A stretch of 64,000 nucleotides of DNA. It comes from Symbiobacterium thermophilum IAM 14863. GTDB taxonomy: Bacteria; Bacillota; Sulfobacillia; Symbiobacteriales; Symbiobacteriaceae. Positions 16,667 through 26,728 of the stretch are shown here, in pieces (positions within the stretch are counted from its first letter, which is position 1; every line of letters starts with the position of its first letter). Made by a program: the position numbers and the translations under genes. The notes below the pieces were generated by a model that was not told the origin of the DNA, did no database searches, and saw only the letters and a program-made list of their open reading frames with translations. The stretch lies in contig NC_006177.1 in NCBI RefSeq assembly GCF_000009905.1, positions 62,001 through 126,000 on the forward strand, written 5' to 3'.

Positions 16667-18064
16667 GTGGTGGCGCGGCTGTGGCGCAGTTTCGCGGCGT
16701 CCCTCCTGGCGCTCTTCCTGACGGCGGCCCTGTGGACCGGGCCGGCGTATGCGGCGTCTGATCCGGCCCACTGGGGCGACGCCAGCGCAGAGCTGTGGAT
16801 GGTCTACCATGTGGTCCAGAGGTACCATGTCAACGGCGCCGACCTGGACGCCTTCCTGGAAGGGGCCGTCAGGGGCGGGCTCGACGCGCTGGGCGATCCC
16901 TACACCGAGTACCTCGGCCCGCAGGACTATCAGAGCTTCTTGGACAGCGTTGACGGCAACCTGACCGGCATCGGCGTCTACCTGGAGAAGGTGGGCGATT
17001 ACATCACGATCGTCCGGCCGATTCGCAGCAGCCCCGCCGAGGCGGCCGGCCTCCGGGCGGGCGACCGCATCGTGGCCGCTGACGGCGTCAGCCTGGTCGG
17101 CGAGTCCATCGAGAAGACCCAGCAGCTGGTGCGCGGCGAGCCCGGGACGAAGGTCGTGCTCACCATCGAGCGGCCCGACGAGGGGCGGCGCTTTGACGTC
17201 ACCATCACCCGGGCCTTCATCCACGTGCCCCAGGTGGACTACCGGATGCTGGAGGACGGCATCGGCTACCTGGAACTCTCGGGATTCGGTCAGCAGGCTG
17301 CGGAGGAGTTCTTCGCCGCGGTCGCCGAGCTGAAGGAGGCCGGAGCCACCCGCCTGGTCCTGGACCTGCGGTACAACAGCGGCGGCTGGGTGGCGTCGGC
17401 GCTGGAGATCGCCGAGGCGTATGTGCCGGCGGGCGAGCCCATTATGTTCGAGATCACCCGGGACGAGCGGCGGGTCTACCGGAGCGAGGGCAGCCCCCTC
17501 GGCCTGCCGACCGCCGTGCTGGTGAGTGAGTACACCGCCTCGGCGGCGGAGATCCTCGCCGGCGCGGTTCAGGACTACGGAACCGGCGTGCTGATCGGCA
17601 CGCAGACGTTCGGCAAGGGAACCGTGCAGGAGCTGGTGGACCTGCCCGGCGGCGGCGCCGTCAAGGTGACCACGGCCGAGTACCTGACCGGCCGGCAGCG
17701 CCGGGTGCACCAGGTGGGCCTGACCCCGGACCTGGTCGTGGAGCCGTATCAGCCGCCCGTGCACCTGCAGACGCCCCTGGTCGCGGACCGGGTCATGACC
17801 ACCGGCCACGTGGGGCTGGACGTGCTGGGGCTGCAGGAGCGGCTGGCGCTGCTGGGCTACCGCACCGACCGGGACGGGTACTTCAAGGGCCAGACCACCC
17901 TGGCGGTGCTGCAGTTCGCCCGGGACCACGGGCTGAATGAGGTGCCGATGGTCGACAAGGCGTTCGTGGAGGCGCTCAACGCGGCGGTCGCGGCGAAGCT
18001 GGCGGCCGCTGAGTGGCCGGACACCCAGCTGGAGGCGGCCATCCGGTACCTGAAGGAAAAGTAG
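16667..18064 (+). CDS. CtpA-type S41 processing protease with PDZ and peptidoglycan-binding domains
   Basis: About 465 residues from GTG 16667 (or the adjacent GTG 16670), with GAGGAGG just upstream; the longer TTG frame would include the site. The signal peptide ends AYAAS. A PDZ domain (GIGVYLEKVG to ADGVSLVG) is followed by the S41 catalytic core with Ser292 (EYTASAAE) and Lys317 (FGKGTVQ). That 25-residue spacing is the CtpA dyad. A C-terminal peptidoglycan-binding domain (LQERLALLGYR) tethers it to the wall. Family role: regulated processing of exported proteins. Neighbouring SLH proteins and the subtilase suggest envelope turnover or sporulation signalling. Confidence 0.9.
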   Translation: MVARLWRSFAASLLALFLTAALWTGPAYAASDPAHWGDASAELWMVYHVVQRYHVNGADLDAFLEGAVRGGLDALGDPYTEYLGPQDYQSFLDSVDGNLTGIGVYLEKVGDYITIVRPIRSSPAEAAGLRAGDRIVAADGVSLVGESIEKTQQLVRGEPGTKVVLTIERPDEGRRFDVTITRAFIHVPQVDYRMLEDGIGYLELSGFGQQAAEEFFAAVAELKEAGATRLVLDLRYNSGGWVASALEIAEAYVPAGEPIMFEITRDERRVYRSEGSPLGLPTAVLVSEYTASAAEILAGAVQDYGTGVLIGTQTFGKGTVQELVDLPGGGAVKVTTAEYLTGRQRRVHQVGLTPDLVVEPYQPPVHLQTPLVADRVMTTGHVGLDVLGLQERLALLGYRTDRDGYFKGQTTLAVLQFARDHGLNEVPMVDKAFVEALNAAVAAKLAAAEWPDTQLEAAIRYLKEK

Positions 18065-18084
18065 ATCAGATCGAGGGCGGTGAG

Positions 18085-18120
18085 GCGCAGCGGATCGGGA
18101 AGCAGCCGGGTCCGCTGCGC
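18085..18120 (+). terminator. Terminator after the S41 protease gene
   Basis: GCGCAGCGGA (18085-18094) and TCCGCTGCGC (18111-18120) form a 10-bp stem. It is followed by a T-rich stretch (CCTTTTCT) about eight bases later. Confidence 0.6.
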
Positions 18121-18219
18121 TGAAACCTTTTCTGCCCCTCCCTGTGTCCAAATTTAGGAGAGCAACCTTTCACTGCCTCAGACACATGCAGGGCGTAGAG
18201 CCTTCGATTCGGGGAGTGG

Positions 18220-19497
18220 ATGATGCGCTCACCTGTATGCCGTGTCGGTCTGATCGCCTTGTTGATCCTGCTGATCCCGGGCGCGGCGCTGGCGTACCTG
18301 TCCGACGTGGCCGGCCACTGGTCCGCGGTGTGGCTGAGCGCGCTGGAGGCCAGGGGGATCATCGCCGGCGACCGGGCGGGCCGCTTCTACCCCGATGACC
18401 CGCTTACCCGGGCGGAGCTGGCCCGCATCGCGGTCACCGGCCTGGGCTACGGCACCGAAGCCCTTGCGCTGCAGGGCGTGCCCAGCCGCTTCACCGACGT
18501 GGCGCCGGACGACCCGCTGGCGGGCTACGTCGAGCTGCTGTGGGAGCTCGGCCTCACGGAGGGTTACCCGGACGGCCGGTTCCGCCCGGAGGCGCCCCTG
18601 ACCCGGGTGGAGTTGGCCGCCATGCTGGTGCGGGCGGCCGGGCTGGAGCAGCGGGCGGCGGTCCTCCGCTCGGCACGCCTGTCCTACCGCGACGCCGGCG
18701 AGATTCCCGCCTGGGCCGTCGGCGCCGTGGCCGCGGCGGCGGAGGCCGGCCTGATGAGCGGCGACGGCGACGGCTACTACCGCCCGTGGGCCCTCGTCAC
18801 CCGGGCAGAGGGAGCTGCCGCGGTGGCCAAGTGGCTGGACCAGTACGGGCTGCTCTTCGACCTGGAGGGCACGCTGGTCGCATTTGATCCGCGCGAAGGC
18901 GAGGGAACGGTGCGCACGCCCATGGGCGAGGAGCACTCGATCAGCCTGGCGGTGGACGCCGCCATCCTGCGCGGGGGCGAGCGCGTCCTTCCGCCCGCTC
19001 TGCAGGTGGCCGATCAGGTGTCGCTCATCCTCAACGACGCGGGGCAGGTCCGCTTTGTCGAGGCGTGGTACGCGGACCTGCTGGCTGAAGGGCTGGAGCC
19101 GGCCGGCGGAAACGGGGTCTGGGCGACCCTGGGGACGGGGCAGCGCCGCCGGCTGTGGGTGCAGCCCGGCGCCCTGGTGTTCGTCAACGGCCGGCCGGCG
19201 ACGCTGGCGGAGGCGCTGGGGCAGGGGCCCACGTACATGGCGCTGGACGTCAAGACCGAGGAAGTCCGCTATCTGGACGCCGTCCGGACCCCCTTCGGCG
19301 GCCGGGTGGCGGTGGTCGAGGATGACCGCATCTGGCTGGAGGACGGCGACGGCTTCCTGCGGTACGACCTGGCCTCGGACGCGATCCTGGTGGACGCGGG
19401 CCGACGGGTGGAGTTCTACGAGATCGCCGAGGGCGACCAGGTCGCCTTCGCGCTGGATGGTGACGGCAGAATCACCTACCTGGAGATCGTGAGGTGA
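18220..19497 (+). CDS. SLH-domain exported protein
   Basis: 425 residues. A signal peptide (VGLIALLILLIPGAALA) is followed by three SLH motifs over about residues 25-210 (DVAGHWSAVWLSALEARGI, then TDVAPDDPLAGYVELLWELG, then AGEIPAWAVGAVAAAAEAG). Each has a TRAE/TRVE element, the usual wall-anchoring signature. The remaining ~210 residues are beta-rich with no recognised domain. The start is one of two adjacent ATG codons after GGGGAGTGG. It ends four bases before the subtilase, so the two are probably cotranscribed and act together at the wall. Confidence 0.85.
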   Translation: MMRSPVCRVGLIALLILLIPGAALAYLSDVAGHWSAVWLSALEARGIIAGDRAGRFYPDDPLTRAELARIAVTGLGYGTEALALQGVPSRFTDVAPDDPLAGYVELLWELGLTEGYPDGRFRPEAPLTRVELAAMLVRAAGLEQRAAVLRSARLSYRDAGEIPAWAVGAVAAAAEAGLMSGDGDGYYRPWALVTRAEGAAAVAKWLDQYGLLFDLEGTLVAFDPREGEGTVRTPMGEEHSISLAVDAAILRGGERVLPPALQVADQVSLILNDAGQVRFVEAWYADLLAEGLEPAGGNGVWATLGTGQRRRLWVQPGALVFVNGRPATLAEALGQGPTYMALDVKTEEVRYLDAVRTPFGGRVAVVEDDRIWLEDGDGFLRYDLASDAILVDAGRRVEFYEIAEGDQVAFALDGDGRITYLEIVR

Positions 19498-19501
19498 GCC
19501 G

Positions 19502-22500
19502 ATGCAGCGACCGGTGAAATGGGCGGCGCGGCTCGCCCTGCTCGTCCTCGTGGCCGGACTGGTCACGGACTTCTTCCCGGCCGACCGGACGGTCACCGGG
19601 GCAGATGAGCCTGCGGCGGGAGGGTCGGTCTCAGGGAGCTACACCCCGAGGGCCCCTGCCGCCGCCACGGAGGCGGCGGCGGAGCCCGTGCCGGCCGAAC
19701 TGGCCCCGGTGGACACGGACATGGGTTCCGACGGGGATCCGGCCGTGGAGGCGGCCGGCGATCCGGTGGAGACGCCCAAGCCGGTCCTGCCCGTCCCGGA
19801 GCGCGCCGCAACGGTGGAAGACCCCGCGGGCAAGATGGCGCTCAACCTGAACGCGGTCGGCATCCCCGCCTTCCGCGCCGCACACGGGGTGAGTGGCGCC
19901 GGCGTCACCATCGCCGTGATCGACTCCGGGATCGACCCCGGACACCCTGACCTGCAGACGACGCCCGACGGCCGGCGGAAGGTGGTCGACTGGAAGGACT
20001 TCACCGCCGAGGGACGGGTGGTGACCGACCAGGTGGTGCCCTGGGGCCCGACCTTCACGGCGCGGGACGGTCGCACCTTCATCCTGCCTGAGGCGCAGTC
20101 CGCCGGCGGCCGGGCCCGCTTCGGGTACTGGGACGAGTCGAAGGTGCCGGGGCGGATCAACCGGGATCTGGACCGGAACGGCTTCCAGACCGATCGCTTC
20201 GGCGTGTTGCTGCTGGACCCCGCGGTTCCGGGCGAGTACACGCAGGTCTACGTCGACACGGACAACGACGGCGACTTCCGGGACGAGGTGGCGATGACGG
20301 TCTTCCGCGAGGGCGGCGCGATGGCCCGGCTGGGGCGTTTCCGCAGCGGGGCGGTCGCCGAGCGGCAGCTGGCGTTCGTCGTCGCGGACCTGGACGCGGC
20401 GGGCGGCTGGGTGCAGTTCGGCTTTGACAGCCTCGGGCACGGGACGCAGGTGGCCGGCGTCGCCGCGGCCTACCGCCCGGATGGCGTGGTGGGTGCGGCC
20501 CCCGGCGCCCAGCTCATGGCGCTGAAGGTCATCACCTCGCAGGACCAGGGCACGTGGTTCGCGGTGAAGGAGGCCATCGAGTACGCCGCCCGGCACGGGG
20601 CGCAGGTGATCAACGTCAGCCTGGGAGGTCTGGCGGTCTCGGCCGCGGGCGACACGCAGGCGTCGGAATGGCTCTCCCGGGTGGCCCAGACCTACGGCGT
20701 GCTGATCCTGCTGGCCGCCGACAACGCCGGGCCGGGCCTGTCCAGCGGCACCACCATCGGCCGGGCCAACGAACTGATGACCATCGGCGCGTACTACTCC
20801 CCCGGGATGTGGGCGCGCGACTACGGCTACCAGGTCACCGGAGAGACGGTGTGGTGGCGTTCGGGGATGGGCCCGCGCTCCGACGGCGCCTACATCCCCA
20901 GCCTGGTCGCGCCCGGCGGCAGCCCGGCGCCTTCCCCGGCCTGGCTCCACGCCGAGGGGTACACCACGGCGGTGGGCACGTCGGTGGCCGTGCCGCACGT
21001 AGCCGGCGCCGCGGCGCTGCTCCTGGAGGCGGCCCGCCGCGACGGCCTCCCCCAGGACGGCCTCAGCCTGAAGCGCGCCCTGGAGTCCGGGGCGCGCAGC
21101 CTGCCGGGCCTGCAGTCCTACGAGCAGGGCAGCGGCCTGCTGGACGTCGAAGCGGCCTACGCGGCGCTGGAGCGGCTGCAGCCCATACCGGCGCTGACCG
21201 CCCAGATGGCCGGCGGCGGCGAGGGACTGCTCGCCCGCTCCTACCAGCCGGGGAGCGACGCCTTCCTGCTGACCAACCCCACCGACCAGGTCGTGCAGGT
21301 CGAGATCGCCAGCACGGACTCCTGGGTGACGCCGCGGCTGCGCGCCGCCGTCATCCCGCCGGGGCAGACCCGCCGGGTGGACCTGGCGATTGACCCGCCC
21401 ATGAGCCCGGGGGTGCACAGCGCCTACATCGTGATCAAGGCCCCGGGCCAGGAGATCCCGAGCCTGCGGGTTCCCGTGACCTACGTGCAGCCGGTGGTGA
21501 GCGCCGGCGACACCAGCTACATGCACTCGCAGCGGATCGCGGCGGCCCGGTATCACCGCTATTTCATTGAAGTGGAGCCCGGCACGGCCGAGCTCTCGGT
21601 GACCGCCCGGGTGGCCACCGGGCCCGGGGGGCGTCCCCAGGGCGCCGTGCAGATGCAGGTGTTCCGGCCCGACGGCCACATGGTCCACCGGTCCGAGGAG
21701 ATCGGCTACCAGGGGCGGGGGCTCACGGCGCTCTTCCAGACCAGCGATCCGCTCGAGGGCGTCTGGGAGGTCGTGGTGGTCGCCCTGCCCCGGGAGGGGA
21801 TGGCCGACGAGCCGGCCGAGTACGTCCTGCAGGTGCAGTCCGGGCCGGTGGTCGCCCCGGCGCCGCTGGCGTTCGCGCTGGTCCCGGGCGACCAGGCGGC
21901 GGTGAGCGTCTCGCTGAAGAACCCCGGGCGGGCCTTCACCGGCAGGGCGGTGGCCTACGGGCTCACGGAGCAGGACCTGAGCGTGCCGTGGAAGGTGGTC
22001 CGTCAGACCGGCCGGATCGATGAGTTCACCCTCCCCTCCAACGTGGCCCGGCTGAGGCTGGAGATCGCCAACGTCATGCCCGCACAGGGCGGCGAGCACC
22101 TCTGGCTCTACCGGTACGAACGGGACAGGGGCTGGCAGCCGTACTGGGTGGCCCACAGCAGCGGCGGCGGGATGGTGATCGAGCTGGAACGGGTTCCCGC
22201 CGGTTACTACCGGGTGTTTGTGCAGTACGACGGTTCGGTGCCCTCCGATCTCCGGTACCAGTACCGCCGCCTCGTGGCGGTGGAGGCGTACGGCATCGGC
22301 GCACAGGATGACGGCGCCCGGCGGGAGCGGGGAGCGTCCTGGGAGGTTCCGCTGACGTTCTACACGCCCGTCAAGGCCGGCCGCTATTACGGCTGCGTGA
22401 TCCTGCTGGACGAGGAGACAGGCGCATCGCTGGCGTGGCTGCCCGTGGAGGTCTCGGTAGGCGAGTCCGAGCTGTCCGTGACGGCCCGGGCGTCCCGCCT

Positions 22501-22810
22501 GCTGGTGGACCGGCCGGGCACCGTGGTGCTGGAACTGAAGGACGCCGCCACCGGCGCCCCGGTCGACGGAGTGATCACGGTGGACGGGCGCCGCTACCGG
22601 AGCCGGCAGGGAACGGTGACGGTGACGGTGAAGCCTTCATCGGCGGTGCATGCGCTGCGCGTGGAGGCCGATCTGCCGGGGTACCGACCCTTCTCCCGGG
22701 AGATCCGCCTGCCGGTACACCAGGTCTGGCTCGGTCCTCCCGTCGTCGGCGGTGCCCGGGCGGAAGAACATGCGGAGTGGCGCAGCCGCGCGGAGTGGCT
22801 GCTGCGCTGA
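19502..22810 (+). CDS. Large secreted subtilase (S8), pyrolysin/TPPII-like layout
   Basis: 1102 residues. An N-terminal hydrophobic export segment ([11 protein letters not shown]) leads into a low-complexity Ala/Glu/Pro propeptide-like region. The catalytic triad is Asp141 (VIDSGID), His313 (LGHGTQVAG) and Ser494 (GTSVAVPHV), with oxyanion Asn in AADNAGPG. The Asp-His distance is ~170 residues instead of the usual 30-40. Such an insertion is typical of pyrolysin and tripeptidyl-peptidase II relatives. A ~600-residue C-terminal extension is beta-rich, containing Fn3/PPC-like stretches. It is probably a cell-surface or extracellular peptidase supplying peptides. It starts four bases after the SLH gene. 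Confidence 0.9.
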   Translation: MQRPVKWAARLALLVLVAGLVTDFFPADRTVTGADEPAAGGSVSGSYTPRAPAAATEAAAEPVPAELAPVDTDMGSDGDPAVEAAGDPVETPKPVLPVPERAATVEDPAGKMALNLNAVGIPAFRAAHGVSGAGVTIAVIDSGIDPGHPDLQTTPDGRRKVVDWKDFTAEGRVVTDQVVPWGPTFTARDGRTFILPEAQSAGGRARFGYWDESKVPGRINRDLDRNGFQTDRFGVLLLDPAVPGEYTQVYVDTDNDGDFRDEVAMTVFREGGAMARLGRFRSGAVAERQLAFVVADLDAAGGWVQFGFDSLGHGTQVAGVAAAYRPDGVVGAAPGAQLMALKVITSQDQGTWFAVKEAIEYAARHGAQVINVSLGGLAVSAAGDTQASEWLSRVAQTYGVLILLAADNAGPGLSSGTTIGRANELMTIGAYYSPGMWARDYGYQVTGETVWWRSGMGPRSDGAYIPSLVAPGGSPAPSPAWLHAEGYTTAVGTSVAVPHVAGAAALLLEAARRDGLPQDGLSLKRALESGARSLPGLQSYEQGSGLLDVEAAYAALERLQPIPALTAQMAGGGEGLLARSYQPGSDAFLLTNPTDQVVQVEIASTDSWVTPRLRAAVIPPGQTRRVDLAIDPPMSPGVHSAYIVIKAPGQEIPSLRVPVTYVQPVVSAGDTSYMHSQRIAAARYHRYFIEVEPGTAELSVTARVATGPGGRPQGAVQMQVFRPDGHMVHRSEEIGYQGRGLTALFQTSDPLEGVWEVVVVALPREGMADEPAEYVLQVQSGPVVAPAPLAFALVPGDQAAVSVSLKNPGRAFTGRAVAYGLTEQDLSVPWKVVRQTGRIDEFTLPSNVARLRLEIANVMPAQGGEHLWLYRYERDRGWQPYWVAHSSGGGMVIELERVPAGYYRVFVQYDGSVPSDLRYQYRRLVAVEAYGIGAQDDGARRERGASWEVPLTFYTPVKAGRYYGCVILLDEETGASLAWLPVEVSVGESELSVTARASRLLVDRPGTVVLELKDAATGAPVDGVITVDGRRYRSRQGTVTVTVKPSSAVHALRVEADLPGYRPFSREIRLPVHQVWLGPPVVGGARAEEHAEWRSRAEWLLR

Positions 22811-22829
22811 TGCCAGGGAGGTATCGGGC

Positions 22830-23261
22830 ATGGAAGCGACCCTGCGTGTGCGGATGTCGTCCAAGGATGCGCACTACGGCGGCAACCTGGTGGATGGGGC
22901 CCGGGTGCTGGGCCTGTTCGGCGACGTGGCGACCGAGCTGCTGATCCGGCACGACGGCGACGAGGGGCTGTTCGTGGCCTACGACTCCGTGACCTTCAAG
23001 GCACCGGTATACGCCGGCGACTTCCTGGAGGTGCGGGGGCGCATCACCCGGGTGGGGAACACCTCCCGCGGGATGGCGTTCGAGGCCTATAAGGTGATCG
23101 CCGCGGACCCCACGCCGGAGCAGCCGTCGCGGGCCCGGGTGCTCGAGGAACCGATCCTGGTGGCGACCGCCACGGGTACCTGTGTCGTGCCCAAGCCGTT
23201 CCAGCGGGGGCCGGGGGCCGGCGCCGGGGCGGCCCCGACGGGCGACGGCGGGAGGGGGTAG
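22830..23261 (+). CDS. kal: 3-aminobutyryl-CoA ammonia-lyase-like hotdog protein
   Basis: 143 residues from ATG 22830, which has GGGAGG upstream; longer frames overlap the subtilase. The [27 protein letters not shown] segment in its early part and [12 protein letters not shown] match the hotdog-fold Kal enzyme of lysine fermentation, which removes ammonia from 3-aminobutyryl-CoA to crotonyl-CoA. It ends five bases before the Kce-like gene; the pairing supports the assignment. None of the other lysine-fermentation genes (kamA, kamDE, kdd) are in the window. A related beta-amino-acyl-CoA lyase is possible. Confidence 0.75.
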   Translation: MEATLRVRMSSKDAHYGGNLVDGARVLGLFGDVATELLIRHDGDEGLFVAYDSVTFKAPVYAGDFLEVRGRITRVGNTSRGMAFEAYKVIAADPTPEQPSRARVLEEPILVATATGTCVVPKPFQRGPGAGAGAAPTGDGGRG

Positions 23262-23265
23262 CGCC

Positions 23266-24099
23266 GTGGAGAAGCTCATCATCACGGTGGCGCTCAACGG
23301 CGCCGAGGTGACCCGCGAGCAGAACCCGCACATCCCCTTCACCCCCGAGGAGATCGCCGAGGATGCGGCCCGCTGCCGTGCGGCCGGCGCCGCGATGGTG
23401 CACGTCCACGGCCGGCTGCCCGACGGCACCCCGACCCAGGATGCCGCGGTCTACAAGGAGATCCTCGAGGCCATCCGCGCCCGCACGGACGTGATCGTGC
23501 AGGTCTCCACCGGCGGGGCCGTGGGCATGACCGCCGAGGAGCGGCTGGCGCCGGTGACGCTGCGGCCCGAGATGGCGAGTCTCACCACCGGCACGGTGAA
23601 CTTCGGCAGCGACGTGTTCTTCAACCCGCCCGACCTCATCGAGACCTTTGCCCGCACCATGCGCCAGTACGGCGTGGTGCCCGAGATCGAAGCCTTCGAC
23701 GTGGGCCACATCGACAACGCCCTGGCCCTGGTGAAGAAGGGGATTCTGGATCTGCCCCTGCACTTCGACTTCGTGATGGGCGTGCCCGGCGGGATCGCCG
23801 GGACCATCCGGAATCTGCTGCACATGGCCGAGTCACTGCCCCCGGGCTGCACCTGGTCGGTGGCCGGCATCGGCCGGGCGCAGCTGCCCCTGGCCACTGC
23901 CGCCATCCTCCTGGGCGGCCACGTGCGGGTGGGGTTGGAGGACAACATCTACTACGCGCGCGGCGTGAAGGCCACCAACCTCATGCTGGTGGAGCGCATC
24001 GTGCGGCTGGCCAACGAACTCGGCCGGGAAGTGGCCACACCGGACGAGGCGAGAAGGATATTGGGCATAAACCGAGAAGGTGATAGAGATAAATCTTAG
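23266..24099 (+). CDS. kce: 3-keto-5-aminohexanoate cleavage-type enzyme (BKACE family)
   Basis: 277 residues from GTG 23266, preceded by GGGAGGGGG. It is a TIM-barrel enzyme of the beta-keto acid cleavage family. The metal-binding His pair sits in MVHVHGR, and TGTVNFG, EAFDVGH and VRVGLEDNIYY are conserved barrel elements. The Kce reaction condenses a beta-keto acid with acetyl-CoA, giving acetoacetate and a new CoA ester (3-aminobutyryl-CoA for Kce). Substrate varies widely in this family, so only the adjacent Kal-like gene supports the lysine route. Cytoplasmic. Confidence 0.8.
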   Translation: MEKLIITVALNGAEVTREQNPHIPFTPEEIAEDAARCRAAGAAMVHVHGRLPDGTPTQDAAVYKEILEAIRARTDVIVQVSTGGAVGMTAEERLAPVTLRPEMASLTTGTVNFGSDVFFNPPDLIETFARTMRQYGVVPEIEAFDVGHIDNALALVKKGILDLPLHFDFVMGVPGGIAGTIRNLLHMAESLPPGCTWSVAGIGRAQLPLATAAILLGGHVRVGLEDNIYYARGVKATNLMLVERIVRLANELGREVATPDEARRILGINREGDRDKS

Positions 24100-24144
24100 C
24101 CCGCGATAAGGACTTAGTCGTGGCACCGGCAGGGGGTGGCAACC

Positions 24145-24783
24145 GTGCTGATCGCGACGAGCGTGACCGTAGCGCTGCGGTGCCCACGGTGCGGGCGGCT
24201 GGAGCTGAGCGAGCTGTCGCGGTTCGCCCTGGGCCGCGCCGGTTCGCAGCGCGTCGAGTGCGAGTGCGGCCACCACCTGCTCACCGTAGGTGTGCGTCCG
24301 GGACAGGTGTGGATGCAGGTGCCCTGCTTCCTGTGTGAGGGTACCCACTTCCGTTATTACTCGCCCGGGCAGTTCTGGCAGCCCGGCCTGAAGCAGATTG
24401 CCTGCGCCGAGACCGACCTGCAACTGGGGGTCCTGGGCGACGAGGGGGCCGTGGTGGAGTACGTGCGCCCGGGGCTCAGCGACCTGGAGCGGTTCATGGA
24501 AGACGACGCCTTCGACGGCTTCTTCGACGACCCGGTGGTCATGTACCAGGTGATGAACCAGGTGCAGGAGCTGGGCGCGCAGGGGCTCCTGCGATGCCGC
24601 TGCGGCAGCCGGGACGTCGGCGTGGACCTGTTCCCCGACCGGCTGGAGCTGTACTGCGTCGCCTGCGGGCGGCAGCGGACGGTGCCGGCGGCCACGGAGC
24701 AGGATCTGGACGCCCTGATGCGGGTCGCGTACCTCGAGATCGGCGGCGATGCGTCTTCCCGGTGCCGCGGGCACAAGAAGTGA
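24145..24783 (+). CDS. Zinc-ribbon protein of unknown function
   Basis: About 212 residues from GTG 24145; a GTG nine bases earlier is too close to the GGGG site. Five Cys-pair motifs occur: CPRC and CECG near residues 16 and 38, CFLC near 58, CRCG near 150 and CVAC near 170. They would form two or three zinc ribbons around an acidic central region (MEDDAFDGFFDD). No catalytic motif is visible. It sits just upstream of fsa and ends at a good terminator, so it is transcribed separately. Possibly a nucleic-acid-binding or regulatory protein; function not assigned. Confidence 0.7.
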   Translation: MLIATSVTVALRCPRCGRLELSELSRFALGRAGSQRVECECGHHLLTVGVRPGQVWMQVPCFLCEGTHFRYYSPGQFWQPGLKQIACAETDLQLGVLGDEGAVVEYVRPGLSDLERFMEDDAFDGFFDDPVVMYQVMNQVQELGAQGLLRCRCGSRDVGVDLFPDRLELYCVACGRQRTVPAATEQDLDALMRVAYLEIGGDASSRCRGHKK

Positions 24784-24810
24784 GCCGGAGGGCATCGGGT
24801 GCGGGGAACC

Positions 24811-24834
24811 GGGCCGGGGGATCCCGGCCCTTTT
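24811..24834 (+). terminator. Rho-independent terminator before fsa
   Basis: GGGCCGGG and CCCGGCCC form an 8-bp G+C stem (24811-24818, 24823-24830) with a 4-base loop, followed by TTTT. Confidence 0.85.
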
Positions 24835-24898
24835 CGCGTTGCGGCGGCTGTGGTAATCTGGGCTCGTAGCCATAGGCATCCAGAGAGGAGCGAGTCAC

Positions 24899-25549
24899 GT
24901 GAAGCTGTTCATCGATACCGCAAACGTGGACGACATCCGCGAAGTGGCCTCCTGGGGCGTGCTGAGCGGGGTCACCACCAACCCCTCCCTCGTGGCCAAA
25001 GAGGGGCGGGACTTCATGCAGGTGCTGCGGGAGATCCTGGAGATCGTCGACGGGCCCATCAGCGCCGAGGTGATCAGCCTGCAGGCTGACGACATGGTGG
25101 AGGAGGCGCGGCAGTATTACGAGCTGCACAAGAACATCGTGATCAAGCTGCCGATGACCGCCGAGGGGCTGAAGGCCTGTGCCCGGCTGAGCGCCAAGGG
25201 CGTGCGCTGCAACATGACCCTGATCTTCAGCCCGAACCAGGCGCTGCTCTGCGCCCGGGCCGGCGCGGCCTTCGTGTCGCCCTTCGTGGGCCGGCTGGAC
25301 GACATCTCCACCGACGGCATCCAGCTGATCCGCGACACGGCCGAAATCTTCGACCTGCACGGGATCGACACGGAGATCATCGCCGCCTCGATCCGCACCC
25401 CCGGCCAGGTGGTGGAGGCGGCGAAGGCGGGGGCGCACATCGCCACGATTCCCCCGAAGGTCTTCCACCAGATGCTGAAGCACCCGCTCACCGACAGCGG
25501 CATCGAGCGCTTCCTGAAGGACTGGGAGGCCGCGAAGGGCCGGGTGTAG
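24899..25549 (+). CDS. fsa: Transaldolase-like fructose-6-phosphate aldolase
   Basis: 216 residues, GTG start after GAGAGGAGCG. It is a short-type transaldolase barrel: [12 protein letters not shown] at the N-terminus, TTNPSL, the Schiff-base Lys in IVIKLPMT, and CNMTLIFS. Enzymes of this length interconvert fructose-6-phosphate with dihydroxyacetone and glyceraldehyde-3-phosphate, or act as transaldolase; sequence alone does not separate the two. It is followed by glpX, and this order (fsa-glpX, later rpmE) is usual in Firmicutes. Cytoplasmic sugar-phosphate metabolism. Confidence 0.92.
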   Translation: MKLFIDTANVDDIREVASWGVLSGVTTNPSLVAKEGRDFMQVLREILEIVDGPISAEVISLQADDMVEEARQYYELHKNIVIKLPMTAEGLKACARLSAKGVRCNMTLIFSPNQALLCARAGAAFVSPFVGRLDDISTDGIQLIRDTAEIFDLHGIDTEIIAASIRTPGQVVEAAKAGAHIATIPPKVFHQMLKHPLTDSGIERFLKDWEAAKGRV

Positions 25550-25690
25550 CGGGGCCGGCGGGGCCGCTGTCGGCCGCGGGGCCGGAGCGGCGGTTCAGAG
25601 ATTGCGGGTCCCCCTGAGGCAGATGCGCGGGGGTCGACTGTGCGCGGTTTGGGACAGATCGCTGCTGCCCAAGCGGAGGAGGGTGCGCAG

Positions 25691-26662
25691 GTGGAACGGG
25701 AGTTGGCGTTGGAGCTCGTGCGGATTACGGAGGCGGCCGCCCTGGCCAGCGCGCGCTGGATGGGCCGCGGCGACAAGGAGCTGGCTGACCAGCTGGCGGT
25801 GGATGCGATGCGGGCCGGGTTCGACCGGGTGGCCATCGACGGCGTGGTGGTGATCGGCGAGGGCGAGATGGACGAGGCGCCGATGCTCTACATCGGGGAG
25901 CAGGTGGGCGCCGGCGGCATTCCCGTCGACGTCGCGGTCGATCCGGTCGAGGGGACGAACCTGGTGGCCAAGGGCTTGAACGGCGCCATCGCCGTGGTGG
26001 CCGTGGCGCCCCGGGGGCACCTGCTGCACGCGCCGGACATGTATATGGAGAAGATCGCAGTGGGACCCCGGGCCAAGGGGTGCATCGACATCACCGCGCC
26101 CATCACCGCTAACCTGAAGTGGGTTGCGCAGGCCAAGGGCAAGGATATCAGCGACCTGACGGTGGTCATCCTGGACCGGGAGCGGCACCGCTCACTCATC
26201 CAGGAGTGCCGGGACGCCGGGGCGCGCATCAAGCTGATCTCCGACGGCGACGTCGCGCCCGCCGTCGCGGCGGCCATCGACGAGACGGGCGTCGACATCC
26301 TGATGGGCATCGGCGGCGCGCCCGAGGGCGTCCTCGCGGCGGCGGCCCTGAAGTGCCTGGGCGGCGACATGCAGGCCCGGCTGAAGCCGCAGAACGAGCA
26401 GGAGTACGCCCGCTGCAAGGCCATGGGCCTGAGCGACCCGGAGCAGGTGCTCACGCTGGACGACCTGGTGAAGAGCGAGGACGTCTACTTCTCCGCCACC
26501 GGGATCACCGACGGCGACCTGCTGCGCGGCGTGCGCTACTCCGGCCGGAACGTGGCGACGACCCACTCCATTGCCCTGCGGGGCACCACCGGCACCGTCC
26601 GGTTCATCGAGGCCACGCACATGCTCGACCGCAAGCCGCACTGGTACCGGCTGAAGGTGTAG
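25691..26662 (+). CDS. glpX: Class II fructose-1,6-bisphosphatase
   Basis: 323 residues from GTG 25691 with GGAGGAGG about 10 bases upstream; the longer frame from 25640 adds an atypical tail. Metal- and phosphate-binding motifs are [18 protein letters not shown] and MGIGGAPEG, and the chain ends near [10 protein letters not shown] and TVRFIEA, all GlpX signatures. It hydrolyses fructose-1,6-bisphosphate in gluconeogenesis. Directly downstream of fsa. Confidence 0.93.
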   Translation: MERELALELVRITEAAALASARWMGRGDKELADQLAVDAMRAGFDRVAIDGVVVIGEGEMDEAPMLYIGEQVGAGGIPVDVAVDPVEGTNLVAKGLNGAIAVVAVAPRGHLLHAPDMYMEKIAVGPRAKGCIDITAPITANLKWVAQAKGKDISDLTVVILDRERHRSLIQECRDAGARIKLISDGDVAPAVAAAIDETGVDILMGIGGAPEGVLAAAALKCLGGDMQARLKPQNEQEYARCKAMGLSDPEQVLTLDDLVKSEDVYFSATGITDGDLLRGVRYSGRNVATTHSIALRGTTGTVRFIEATHMLDRKPHWYRLKV

Positions 26663-26728
26663 ACCGAGGGGCATGATCCCCCGGCGCCCTGAATAGACTT
26701 GTCCCGTAGTGGACGGGGGTGAGCCGGG

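Noticed and set aside
26680-26715. Terminator after glpX (GGGG/CCCC near 26668)
   Set aside because: Only a four-pair stem without T-run; too weak to call.
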